From Sphingomicrobium flavum (lineage in GTDB: Bacteria > Pseudomonadota > Alphaproteobacteria > Sphingomonadales > Sphingomonadaceae), in the NCBI RefSeq assembly GCF_024721605.1, contig NZ_CP102630.1, positions 1 through 64,000 on the forward strand: a DNA stretch of 64,000 bases, given 5' to 3'. The translations under genes were made by a program, and so were the position numbers. Of this stretch, positions 35,781 through 43,513 are shown one piece after another (the stretch's first letter is position 1; the number at the start of each line of letters is the position of its first letter). The notes under the pieces are model-generated. The model was given only the letters and a program-made list of their open reading frames with translations, did no database searches and was not told the DNA's origin.

Positions 35781-38192
35781 TCAGTCGAGCCGCATCGCTT
35801 CGGCGACCAGCGCCTCTTCGGCGGCGACCAGCAGCGCTTCGTCGGTCGCGCCGCCGGGGGCCTGCTCGCGCCCGATATTGACCATCAGCGGCACCGCCAT
35901 GGGGGTCACGCGCTCGGCCTTTACATGCACCATCGTGTCGGCGGCGCGGTCGACCAGTCGCACCAGACGGCCAAGCTCGGTCATGCGCGCGCGGGCATCT
36001 TCCCAGGCGGCGCGCAGCAAGAGATGTTCGGGCTCATATTTCTTGAGCACGTCATAGATGAGGTCGGTGGAAAAGCTGACCTGCTTGCCGGTCTTGCGCT
36101 TGCCCGGATGCTGGCGCTCGACCAGCCCGCCAATGACCGCGACCTCGCGGAAGGCGCGGCGCAGCAGGTGCGATTCCTCGACCCACTCCTTGAACTCCTC
36201 CTCAAGAATATCGGGCGAGAAGAGCGGGCGTGGATCGTCGACCGGCTCGATCGAACTGATGGCGAGCGCATAATCATTGGCGACCCAGCTCATCGGCTTG
36301 AGGCCGGCCTGGTCCATCCGCTTGGTGACCAGCATGCCGAGCGACTGGTGCGCGTTCCAGCCTTCGAAGCTGTAGACGCACATATAGTGATAGCCTTCGT
36401 GCGGGAAGGTTTCGACCAGCAGCTCGTGGGGTTCGGGCAGCAGCGAGCGGCGCGACTGGACGTCGAGCCATTCGCGCACATCGTCGGGGAAGCGCGACCA
36501 GCTGCCCCGATCGGCAAGGAAGCCGCGCACGCGATTGGCCAGGTGCGTCGACATGCTCATGCGCTGGCCGCCATAGCTGACGATGCGGCCCGTCTGGGTC
36601 GAGGCGCGCACAAGGATGTCGCTGTCGCGAAAGCCTTCGACCTCAAGGCTGAGGCCCGAGAAGAAGAAGGCGTCACCCACCGACAGGGTCGACCCGAAGC
36701 TTTCCTCGACCCGGCCGATATGGCGACCGTTCCTGAAGCGCAAATCCATCATGACATTGTCGACAATGACCCCGGCATTGAGCCGATGCTTTTGCGCCAC
36801 GACGGGGGCGGTGATACGCCACTTGCCGGGCTCCATCTCCACCAGCCGGCGATATTTGTCATAGGCTTTGAGCGCATAGCCGCCGGTGGCGTTGAGCTCG
36901 AGCACGCGGCGCCAGGTGTCGGCGTCCAGATTGCCATAGGGCGCGGCGGTGCGGATTTCGCCGAGCAGCTCGGCCTCGTCGAACGGCCCCGCGCAGGCCA
37001 CGCCCATGACATGCTGGGCGAGCACGTCGAGCGCGCCGGGGCGGAAGATTTCGGGGTCGAGCTCATGATCGGCGATGGCATCGAGGCAGGCGCGCGCTTC
37101 GAGATATTCGAAGCGGTTGCCGGGCACGATCATGCCCTTGGAGGCTTCATCCAAGCGGTGATTGGCGCGGCCGACGCGCTGGAGGAAACGCGACGAGCCC
37201 TTGGGGCTGCCCATCTGCGCGACCAGATCGACATTGCCCCAGTCGAGCCCCATGTCGAGACTGGCAGTGGCGACCAGGCCGCGCAGCCGCCCGTCGGCCA
37301 TGGCAGCTTCGACCTTGCGCCGCGCTTCGACCGACAGGCTGCCATGATGGACGCCGATCGGCAGCTGCTTCTCATTAGCCGACCACAGGTCCTGGAAGAT
37401 GAGTTCGCACAAGGAGCGGGTGTTGCAAAAGATGATCGAGGCATCATGCTCCTCGATCAGCTGCATCACCTGGCCCGCGGCATAACGGCCCGAATGGCCC
37501 GACCAGGGGACGCGGTCCTCAGGCGTGAGGATGGAGAGGTCGGGGGTGGCGCCGGGCTCGCCGGCGACCAGTCGAACGCTGTCAATATCGCCATCGGTCG
37601 ACAGCCAGCCGCGATAGGCGTCGGGATCGGAAATGGTGGCGGACAGGCCGATGCGGCGCAGGTCGGGCGCAAGCTTTTGCAGCCGGGCCATGGCGAGGCT
37701 GAGCAGATCGCCGCGCTTTTCCTTGGCGAAGGCGTGGATTTCATCGACGATGATGGTCTTGAGGCCGGCAAACATCTGCTCCGCCTCGGGATAGGAGATG
37801 AGCAGGCTGAGGCTTTCGGGCGTGGTCAGCAGCATTTGCGGCGGGCGGGTGCGCTGGCGCTGCTTGCGGCTCGATGGGGTATCGCCCGATCGCGTTTCGA
37901 CGCGGATGGGCAGCCCCATTTCCTCGATCGGGGTGAGGAGGTTGCGCTGCACGTCGACCGCAAGCGCCTTCAGGGGCGAGATGTAGAGGGTGTGGAGCCC
38001 CTCGCTCGGCGCATCGATCAAATCGATGATCGAGGGCAGGAAGCCCGCCAGCGTCTTGCCAGCGCCGGTGGCGGCGACCAGCAGGACATTCTCGCCCGCG
38101 CGGCCCGCCTCCACCATGGCGCGCTGATGGTCGCGCAGGCGCCAGTCGCGCCCCGCAAACCATCGTTCAATGACGTCGGGAAGCGGCGTCAG
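35781..38192 (-). CDS. Ligase-associated DEXH-box helicase (Lhr-like), apparent CTG start
   Basis: About 803 residues. Motifs: Walker A ATGAGKTLAGF, DEIH box, SATI, VGRANHR (motif VI). It belongs to the Lhr-like helicases of the ligase-associated DNA-repair set. The first ATG (38117) would lose 25 conserved residues, including WF...RDHQRAM, a Q-motif-like element just before Walker A. Those codons are open back to a CTG at 38192, which overlaps the stop of the small upstream gene as CTGA, exactly where an ATG is expected. No ATG, GTG or TTG lies in between. Initiation at CTG is therefore inferred. Confidence 0.85.
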   Translation of the reverse strand: MTPLPDVIERWFAGRDWRLRDHQRAMVEAGRAGENVLLVAATGAGKTLAGFLPSIIDLIDAPSEGLHTLYISPLKALAVDVQRNLLTPIEEMGLPIRVETRSGDTPSSRKQRQRTRPPQMLLTTPESLSLLISYPEAEQMFAGLKTIIVDEIHAFAKEKRGDLLSLAMARLQKLAPDLRRIGLSATISDPDAYRGWLSTDGDIDSVRLVAGEPGATPDLSILTPEDRVPWSGHSGRYAAGQVMQLIEEHDASIIFCNTRSLCELIFQDLWSANEKQLPIGVHHGSLSVEARRKVEAAMADGRLRGLVATASLDMGLDWGNVDLVAQMGSPKGSSRFLQRVGRANHRLDEASKGMIVPGNRFEYLEARACLDAIADHELDPEIFRPGALDVLAQHVMGVACAGPFDEAELLGEIRTAAPYGNLDADTWRRVLELNATGGYALKAYDKYRRLVEMEPGKWRITAPVVAQKHRLNAGVIVDNVMMDLRFRNGRHIGRVEESFGSTLSVGDAFFFSGLSLEVEGFRDSDILVRASTQTGRIVSYGGQRMSMSTHLANRVRGFLADRGSWSRFPDDVREWLDVQSRRSLLPEPHELLVETFPHEGYHYMCVYSFEGWNAHQSLGMLVTKRMDQAGLKPMSWVANDYALAISSIEPVDDPRPLFSPDILEEEFKEWVEESHLLRRAFREVAVIGGLVERQHPGKRKTGKQVSFSTDLIYDVLKKYEPEHLLLRAAWEDARARMTELGRLVRLVDRAADTMVHVKAERVTPMAVPLMVNIGREQAPGGATDEALLVAAEEALVAEAMRLD

Positions 38193-38368
38193 GCGTCACC
38201 GTCGCGGCGCTCTGCCGCTTCATGCTCGGCCTCGTAGAGATCGTGGGTTGCCTGCTCGGTCTTTTCCATCGGAATCTTGCTCTGCTTGTTCTTCGTGATG
38301 ACGTAAACGAACACGACGACGAGCAGGATCGCCCCGATGATGGCGATGAGGCCCAGGCCTTCGAACAT
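38189..38368 (-). CDS. Small single-pass membrane protein
   Basis: A 59-residue protein: one N-terminal membrane helix (about 5-25, LGLIAIIGAILLVVVFVYVI) then a charged cytoplasmic-type tail rich in Lys, Glu and His. The AAAGGAGAA ribosome site before ATG 38368 is strong. Its stop overlaps the helicase start, so the two are translationally coupled. Function unknown. Confidence 0.75.
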   Translation of the reverse strand: MFEGLGLIAIIGAILLVVVFVYVITKNKQSKIPMEKTEQATHDLYEAEHEAAERRDGDA

Positions 38369-38424
38369 GATAATTCTCCTTTGCGAATGACGCTTGCCGG
38401 GAACTTTGCCGGCGTCTCACCCAC

Positions 38425-38430
38425 TATAAT
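38425..38430 (+). promoter_or_regulatory. Consensus -10 box placed for a leaderless transcript
   Basis: A perfect TATAAT ends six bases before the exonuclease ATG at 38437, with a weak -35 (ACTTTG) 16 bases upstream and no ribosome site between. Transcription would begin at or very near the A of the ATG. Confidence 0.6.
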
Positions 38431-38436
38431 GCGGCA

Positions 38437-39435
38437 ATGCCCCGCTTGGGTTCCTGGATCGAGCCATTTCCTGAAGGCATTTACGTCAAGCCGGCGGACG
38501 CGTGGGTCGATCCCTCGCAGCCCAAGGCGAAGGCGCTGGTGACGCATGGCCATGCCGATCATGCCCGCGGCGGGCATGGCGAAGTGTGGGCGACGCCCGA
38601 AACGCTGGCCATCATGGGCGTGCGCTATGGCGAACAGACCGAACGGCCCGTGCAGCTGGGCGAGGTGATGCGCGTGGGCGAGGTGGATGTGAGCTTCATC
38701 CCCGCCGGCCATGTGCTGGGTTCGGCGCAGATCCTGCTTGAATATGGCGGCGAACGGGTGGTGGTTTCGGGCGATTACAAGCGGCGCGAGGACCCGACCT
38801 GCGCGCCCTTCGTGGTGACGCCCTGCGACATCTTCATTTCCGAAGCGACCTTCGGGCTGCCCGTCTTTCGCCATCCGCCCACCGGCGCGGAGGTCGACAA
38901 ATTGACGGCGCGGCTGGCGGCCGAGCCGACGCGCTGTGTGCTCGTGGGGGCCTATGCATTGGGCAAGGCGCAGCGCGTGGTCAAGGAGCTTCGCGAAAGG
39001 GGCCATCACCAGCCCATTTACTATCACAGCGCGATGGAGCGGCTGTGCAATCTCTACCAGGAGCTTGGCGTCGATCTTGGCGAGCTACGCCCCGTTGCCG
39101 AGGCGACCAAGGACGAGATGCGCGGGCATATCATCATCTGTCCGCCGGGCGCGCTCAACGACCGCTGGTCACGCCGCTTGCCCGAACCGATCACCGCCAT
39201 GGCCTCGGGCTGGATGCGCATCCGCCAGCGCGCGCGGCAACGCAATGTCGAGCTGCCGCTGATCATTTCCGACCATGCCGACTGGGACGAGCTGACGACC
39301 ACGATCAGGCAGGTCGCGCCCAAGGAGGTGTGGATCACCCATGGCCGTGAGGATGCGCTGCTGCACTGGTGCATGCTCAACCAGATCAAGGGCAGGGCGC
39401 TGAACCTTGTCGGGCGCGAGGATGAGGATGACTAG
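38437..39435 (+). CDS. Ligase-associated MBL-fold exonuclease
   Basis: About 332 residues of the beta-CASP/Artemis-like metallo-beta-lactamase group. The metal motif THGHADHARGGH lies near residues 36-47, then PAGHVLGSAQ, SGDYKRRED and the C-terminal SDHADWDEL. Relatives form the ligase-associated DNA-damage-response set. It diverges from the small membrane protein and helicase genes. Its stop overlaps the convergent phosphomutase gene by four bases. Translation is probably leaderless (see 38425). Confidence 0.92.
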   Translation: MPRLGSWIEPFPEGIYVKPADAWVDPSQPKAKALVTHGHADHARGGHGEVWATPETLAIMGVRYGEQTERPVQLGEVMRVGEVDVSFIPAGHVLGSAQILLEYGGERVVVSGDYKRREDPTCAPFVVTPCDIFISEATFGLPVFRHPPTGAEVDKLTARLAAEPTRCVLVGAYALGKAQRVVKELRERGHHQPIYYHSAMERLCNLYQELGVDLGELRPVAEATKDEMRGHIIICPPGALNDRWSRRLPEPITAMASGWMRIRQRARQRNVELPLIISDHADWDELTTTIRQVAPKEVWITHGREDALLHWCMLNQIKGRALNLVGREDEDD

Positions 39436-40793
39436 CTGCGGCTGACGCCCAGCTTGCCCAATTCCTGGTCGATCTGCGCTACCAGTCGCTCAAGCCCGGC
39501 TTCGTCGCTGGCTTCGGCGCGGGCGGCGAGGACGTCCTGTGTGTTGGAGGCGCGTAGCAGCCACCAGCCGTCTTCCGTCGACACGCGGGCTCCATCGGTG
39601 TCGTCGATGTCGGCGCCTGCGGCGCGCAGATTGGCCAGCAGCTGCTCGATGATCGCGAACTTGTCCTTGTCGCCGACCGGGAAACGCATTTCGGGGGTGG
39701 AGACGGCGGGCGGCATTTCGTCGCGCAATTGCGCCAGCGATTTGCCGGACGCGGCGACGGCCTCGATCAGGCGGACGGCGGCATAGAGCGCATCGTCAAA
39801 ACCGTACCAGCGATGCTTGAAGAAGATATGCCCGCTCATCTCGCCCGCCAGCGGGGCGCCGGTTTCGGCCATCTTGGACTTGATGAGGCTGTGCCCCGTT
39901 TTCCACATCAAGGGCTCGCCGCCCAACGCTGCGACATGTTCGAAGAAGGTGCGGCTGGCCTTCACATCCGCGATGATGGTGGCGCCGGGATGCGCCTCCA
40001 GCACCGGGCCTGACAGCAGCATCAATATCTGGTCGCCCCAGATGACGCGGCCCTGGCCATCGACCGCGCCGATCCGGTCGCCATCACCGTCAAAGGCAAT
40101 CCCGAAGTCGAGCTCATTTTCACGCACCATGTCCTTGAGATGGGCGAGATTTTTCTCGACGGTCGGATCGGGATGGTGGTGGGGGAAGCTGCCATCGACC
40201 TGGCTGAACAATACGAAATGTTCGCCGGGCAGGCGCTCGACCAGCATTTCGAGCAGCGGCCCCGCGGCGCCATTGCCGGCGTCCCAGCCAATCCTGAACT
40301 CGCCGCCCTCAAAATCATCGACCAGCCGATCGGCATAAGCGGCATTGATGTCGATCGCCTCGACGCTGCCCGCGCCCTCCGACCAGTCGCCGGACGCTGC
40401 GATGCGGCCAAGCTGCTGGATCGCCTCGCCATGGACCGACTTGCCTTCGAGCAGCATCTTGAAGCCGTTATAGTCGCCCGGATTATGGCTGCCGGTGACC
40501 TGGATGCCGCCCATGACGTCTTCGGTCGCCGCAGCATAATAGAGCATCGGCGAGGGCCCCATGCCCACGCTGAGCACGTCCATCCCACCTGCGGTCAGCC
40601 CCTCGATCAGCGCAGCCTCGAGGCGCGGCGAATGGTCGCGGCCATCGCGGCCCACTGCGATGCGGCCCGTGCCGCCCGCCATGGTGGCATAGGCCCGGCC
40701 GAGCGCTCTTGCGTCCGCTTCATCCAGCGTTTCGCCCACCACGCCGCGAATATCATATTGGCGCAGGATGGACGGGTCGAAGCGGTGACTCAT
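39432..40793 (-). CDS. Phosphomannomutase/phosphoglucomutase
   Basis: About 453 residues of the alpha-D-phosphohexomutase family, PgmG/AlgC type. The phosphoserine is Ser102 in VTGSHNPG, the metal loop is DGDGDR, sugar specificity is GEMSGH, and the C-terminal phosphate loop is RASNTQ. It interconverts hexose 1- and 6-phosphates for polysaccharide and LPS precursors. It follows mipZ on the same strand by six bases. Confidence 0.94.
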   Translation of the reverse strand: MSHRFDPSILRQYDIRGVVGETLDEADARALGRAYATMAGGTGRIAVGRDGRDHSPRLEAALIEGLTAGGMDVLSVGMGPSPMLYYAAATEDVMGGIQVTGSHNPGDYNGFKMLLEGKSVHGEAIQQLGRIAASGDWSEGAGSVEAIDINAAYADRLVDDFEGGEFRIGWDAGNGAAGPLLEMLVERLPGEHFVLFSQVDGSFPHHHPDPTVEKNLAHLKDMVRENELDFGIAFDGDGDRIGAVDGQGRVIWGDQILMLLSGPVLEAHPGATIIADVKASRTFFEHVAALGGEPLMWKTGHSLIKSKMAETGAPLAGEMSGHIFFKHRWYGFDDALYAAVRLIEAVAASGKSLAQLRDEMPPAVSTPEMRFPVGDKDKFAIIEQLLANLRAAGADIDDTDGARVSTEDGWWLLRASNTQDVLAARAEASDEAGLERLVAQIDQELGKLGVSRS

Positions 40794-40799
40794 TGGTGC

Positions 40800-41588
40800 T
40801 TAGGCGACCAGTGTTGCCGAGGAATTGAGCGGCGGCACGTCGAGGCCGGAGATCATCTCGCGCAATTCCTGGCGCGCGGTGACATGGCCGATTTGCACAT
40901 CGCTCATATGCTCCAGATCGAGCAGCGTCAGGCCCTTGGGGAACAGCTCGCGATAGACGACGCGTTCGGACAGGCCCGGAATGACGCGATAACCGACGCG
41001 GCGCGCCAGTTCATCCAGCGCAGCGCCGACGCGGCGAAGATTGTGGCTGTCGATATGCTGGAGGCGGTTGCGCAGCACGACCCAGTCGACGCTCTTGCCC
41101 GTGGCCTGGGCGCGGCGCTGGCGGCTGTTCCAGATCAGCTCGGCATAGAAGCTCGGGCGGGTGATCTTGTAGGTATCGGGATCGACTTGGCCGATGAGGT
41201 CAAGATCGACGAAACTGTCATTCATCGGCGTGACCAGCGTGTCCGCCTTGAGGATCGCGGCCTTGGCGATATCGTCGTCGCGGCCCGGTGTATCGATGAT
41301 GATGACATTGGCGTTGGAAGCCAGCTGGTCGACCGCGGCCTCGAATTCCTCGACCGTGCGGCCTTCCAGCACGGCATAGCTGGCCTGCGGCAGGGTGACG
41401 CCCTCGCGCTTGATCGTCGCGCTGCGGTTTTCAAGGTAGCGAGTCATGGTCCGCTGGCGCTCATCGAGGTCGAGCGCGGCGACCTTGTAGCCCGATGCGG
41501 CCAGCGCGACGGCGGTATGCACCGCGGTGGTGGATTTGCCCGTTCCGCCCTTTTCATTGGCGAAGATGATGAAATGCGGTTGGCCCAT
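40800..41588 (-). CDS. mipZ: Division-plane ATPase MipZ
   Basis: About 262 residues, a ParA/MinD-type ATPase with deviant Walker A NEKGGTGKST near residues 11-20, IIDTPGRDDD, and the MipZ-type C-terminus (FPKGLTLLDL). In Caulobacter MipZ forms gradients from the ParB-bound origin and blocks FtsZ away from midcell. The ATG at 41588 has an AAAGGAAAGG ribosome site; the longer open frame would run into panC. The gene diverges from panC. Confidence 0.93.
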   Translation of the reverse strand: MGQPHFIIFANEKGGTGKSTTAVHTAVALAASGYKVAALDLDERQRTMTRYLENRSATIKREGVTLPQASYAVLEGRTVEEFEAAVDQLASNANVIIIDTPGRDDDIAKAAILKADTLVTPMNDSFVDLDLIGQVDPDTYKITRPSFYAELIWNSRQRRAQATGKSVDWVVLRNRLQHIDSHNLRRVGAALDELARRVGYRVIPGLSERVVYRELFPKGLTLLDLEHMSDVQIGHVTARQELREMISGLDVPPLNSSATLVA

Positions 41589-41651
41589 GGCCTTTCCTTT
41601 TCCCCCGGTATAACGCGACTTCACCGAATCTCTATCGGAGGCCAAAGCGGC

Positions 41652-42500
41652 GTGCAAATCATTCGTGGGATGAAAGGGTTGCGACAGGCGGTCGCGGCGC
41701 TGGGCGATGAAGGCAGCATCGCGCTGGTCCCTACCATGGGCGCCCTGCACGACGGGCACCTGGCGCTGGTGGGCGAAGCGCTGCGCCGCGCCGACAAGGT
41801 GATCGCCACCATCTTCGTCAATCCGCTCCAGTTCAACGACAAGGGCGATCTCGATCGCTATCCGCGCACAGAGGAAGAGGACGCCGCGCGGCTGGAGGCG
41901 GCGGGCTGCGATCTGTTATGGATCCCTAGCGCCGAGGATTTCTATCCCGATGGCTTTGGCACCACCGTCCATGTGGGCGGCCTGACCGAGCGGTGGGAAG
42001 GCGAACATCGCCCAGGCCATTTTGACGGGGTCACGACGGTCGTCGCCAAATTGTTCACGGGCGTGCTGCCCGATATCGCGATCTTCGGCGAAAAGGATTT
42101 CCAGCAATTGGCGATCATCCGCCGCATGACGGCCGACCTCGGCATGCCGATCGAGATTGTCGGCGTGCCCACGGTGCGCGCAGAGGACGGGCTGGCGCTA
42201 TCTTCGCGCAATGCGCTGTTGAGCGATGACGAGCGCCGCCGTGCGCGCGGACTGCACGATGCGCTGGCGAGCGCCAAGCGCGCGATCGAGGCGGGCGGGG
42301 ACGTGGCTCCCGCGCTGGACGAGACCCGGGCGAAGCTGGAAATTAGCGGCTTCGGCAAGGTCGATTATGTCGCTTTGGTCGATGCCGAGACGCTCGAACC
42401 GGTCGAAAATGCAACTGGCGAGATGCGGCTGATTGCCGCCGTTTTCCTCGGAAAAGTGCGGCTGATCGACAATATGCGTGTCGTTTCGGATACAGTCTGA
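41652..42500 (+). CDS. panC: Pantothenate synthetase
   Basis: About 282 residues. It joins pantoate and beta-alanine to make pantothenate (coenzyme A pathway). Motifs: MGALHDGHL (HIGH type), FVNPLQF, EKDFQQL and ALSSRN. The GTG at 41652 begins the family's usual VQIIR start and follows GGAGG at 41637. The reading frame is open far upstream, through mipZ and the phosphomutase on the opposite strand; that is a GC-rich shadow, not a fusion. Confidence 0.95.
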   Translation: MQIIRGMKGLRQAVAALGDEGSIALVPTMGALHDGHLALVGEALRRADKVIATIFVNPLQFNDKGDLDRYPRTEEEDAARLEAAGCDLLWIPSAEDFYPDGFGTTVHVGGLTERWEGEHRPGHFDGVTTVVAKLFTGVLPDIAIFGEKDFQQLAIIRRMTADLGMPIEIVGVPTVRAEDGLALSSRNALLSDDERRRARGLHDALASAKRAIEAGGDVAPALDETRAKLEISGFGKVDYVALVDAETLEPVENATGEMRLIAAVFLGKVRLIDNMRVVSDTV

Positions 42501-42502
42501 CC

Positions 42503-42540
42503 ATTATGGATAATGCGCGTTAACCATTTCTTTAACGCGC
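42503..42540 (+). promoter_or_regulatory. Two adjacent dyads in the leader of the Sel1-like gene
   Basis: ATTAT-GG-ATAAT (42503-42514) is followed at once by GCGCGTTAA/TTAACGCGC (42515-42523, 42532-42540) around eight bases. They sit between panC and the Sel1-like gene. No T-run follows, so they look more like operator or promoter elements than a terminator. GATAAT in the first dyad could be a -10 box. Confidence 0.45.
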
Positions 42541-42581
42541 GAATCGCAAAGTCCTCCCAACGACAAAACAGGGGAAGACAA

Positions 42582-42890
42582 ATGGCGATTTCTCAGAAAA
42601 GTGCTGAATTCCTGATCCAGTCCCGCCTGGCGGATGCCGAACAGGGCGATATCGACGCGCTGTTCGAGCTGGGTGTCTCTTATTCGACCGGTCGCGGGGG
42701 CGTGGCGGTCGATCTCATCGAGGCGCACAAATTCTTCAATCTTGCCGCGCTCAACGGCGATACGCGGGGCCAGCATTGCCGCGCGGAAATCTCGATCGAG
42801 ATGACGGCGCGTGAAATTGCCGAAGCCCAGCGTTCGGCCCGCGCCTGGCTGGCCGCAACCGGCGGCATGACTGCTCGTCACGCCGCCTAA
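42582..42890 (+). CDS. Small Sel1-repeat protein
   Basis: About 102 residues with one Sel1-like (TPR-type) unit, ALFELGVSYSTGRGG then AHKFFNLAALNGD. Such repeats mediate protein contacts. No signal peptide is visible. ATG 42582 has an AGGGGAAG ribosome site five bases upstream and is preferred to the in-frame start at 42513. The final codons (GGMTARHAA) are duplicated in the DNA just after the stop. Confidence 0.75.
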   Translation: MAISQKSAEFLIQSRLADAEQGDIDALFELGVSYSTGRGGVAVDLIEAHKFFNLAALNGDTRGQHCRAEISIEMTAREIAEAQRSARAWLAATGGMTARHAA

Positions 42891-42939
42891 TTATCGGCCT
42901 CCGGCGGTTGGCGGCATGACTGCGCGTCACGCCACCTGA
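42861..42939 (+). repeat. Direct repeat of the Sel1 gene tail
   Basis: The 29 bases ending at the Sel1-like stop (42861-42889) recur at 42910-42939 with two or three differences, offset by 49 bases. The copy would encode the same GGMTARHA end but lies after the stop, so it looks like a small tandem duplication remnant. Confidence 0.6.
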
Positions 42940-42960
42940 TTGCATCATCGCTCGTCGGGA

Positions 42961-43482
42961 CTAGCGGACGACGACGGTGACCGCGCGGCGGTTCTGCGCC
43001 CAGGCCTGCTCGCTCGAGCCGACGGCCACCGGGCGTTCCTTGCCCCAACTCAGCGTCGTCAGGCGCGTTGCGGGGACACCCTGGCTCACCAGATAATCGC
43101 GCGCCGCATTGGCGCGGCGTTCACCCAGTGCAAGGTTATATTCGCGCGTGCCGCGTTCGTCGGCATGGCCTTCGATTGAGGCCCGGACGGTGGGATTGGC
43201 CATCATCCACTGTGCCTGCGCCGCCAGCGTCGCCTTGGCGGGCTCATCCAGCAGATGCTCGTCGGTCGAGAAATAGACCGTGTCCGAACCCGCATTGGCG
43301 ATGAGGTCCGCCTGCGCGCCCGGCAGCTCGACCAGGTCGACTTCATCATCGGCGGCAGTGGTGGTGCCGGTGGACGGAATGTCGGTCGTCGTGCCGGCGC
43401 TTTCGACGGCCTTGTCCTTGTTGGCGCAGGCGCCAAGGGTGAGGGCAAGGGCGCTGAGCCCCGCAATCGCTACATGACGCAT
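42961..43482 (-). CDS. pal: Peptidoglycan-associated lipoprotein Pal
   Basis: About 173 residues: lipoprotein signal (LALTLGAC), a Thr/Ser linker, and an OmpA-like domain with GHADERGTREYN and LGERRANAARDYL, which bind peptidoglycan. Pal anchors the outer membrane with the Tol complex during division. ATG 43482 is preferred over 43488 because the GGGAGA ribosome site is eight bases from it and only two from the other. It ends the tol operon. Confidence 0.95.
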   Translation of the reverse strand: MRHVAIAGLSALALTLGACANKDKAVESAGTTTDIPSTGTTTAADDEVDLVELPGAQADLIANAGSDTVYFSTDEHLLDEPAKATLAAQAQWMMANPTVRASIEGHADERGTREYNLALGERRANAARDYLVSQGVPATRLTTLSWGKERPVAVGSSEQAWAQNRRAVTVVVR

Positions 43483-43513
43483 AATCATTCTCCCTTTCTC
43501 AAGAAGGCTTCTC

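Noticed and set aside
35769-38237. Plus-strand open frame of about 820 codons opposite the DEXH helicase
   Set aside because: Antisense shadow of a gene with complete helicase motifs.
40140-42500. Possible fusion protein ending in pantothenate synthetase
   Set aside because: The upstream part is antisense to the phosphomutase and mipZ; panC has its own GTG with a GGAGG site at 41637.
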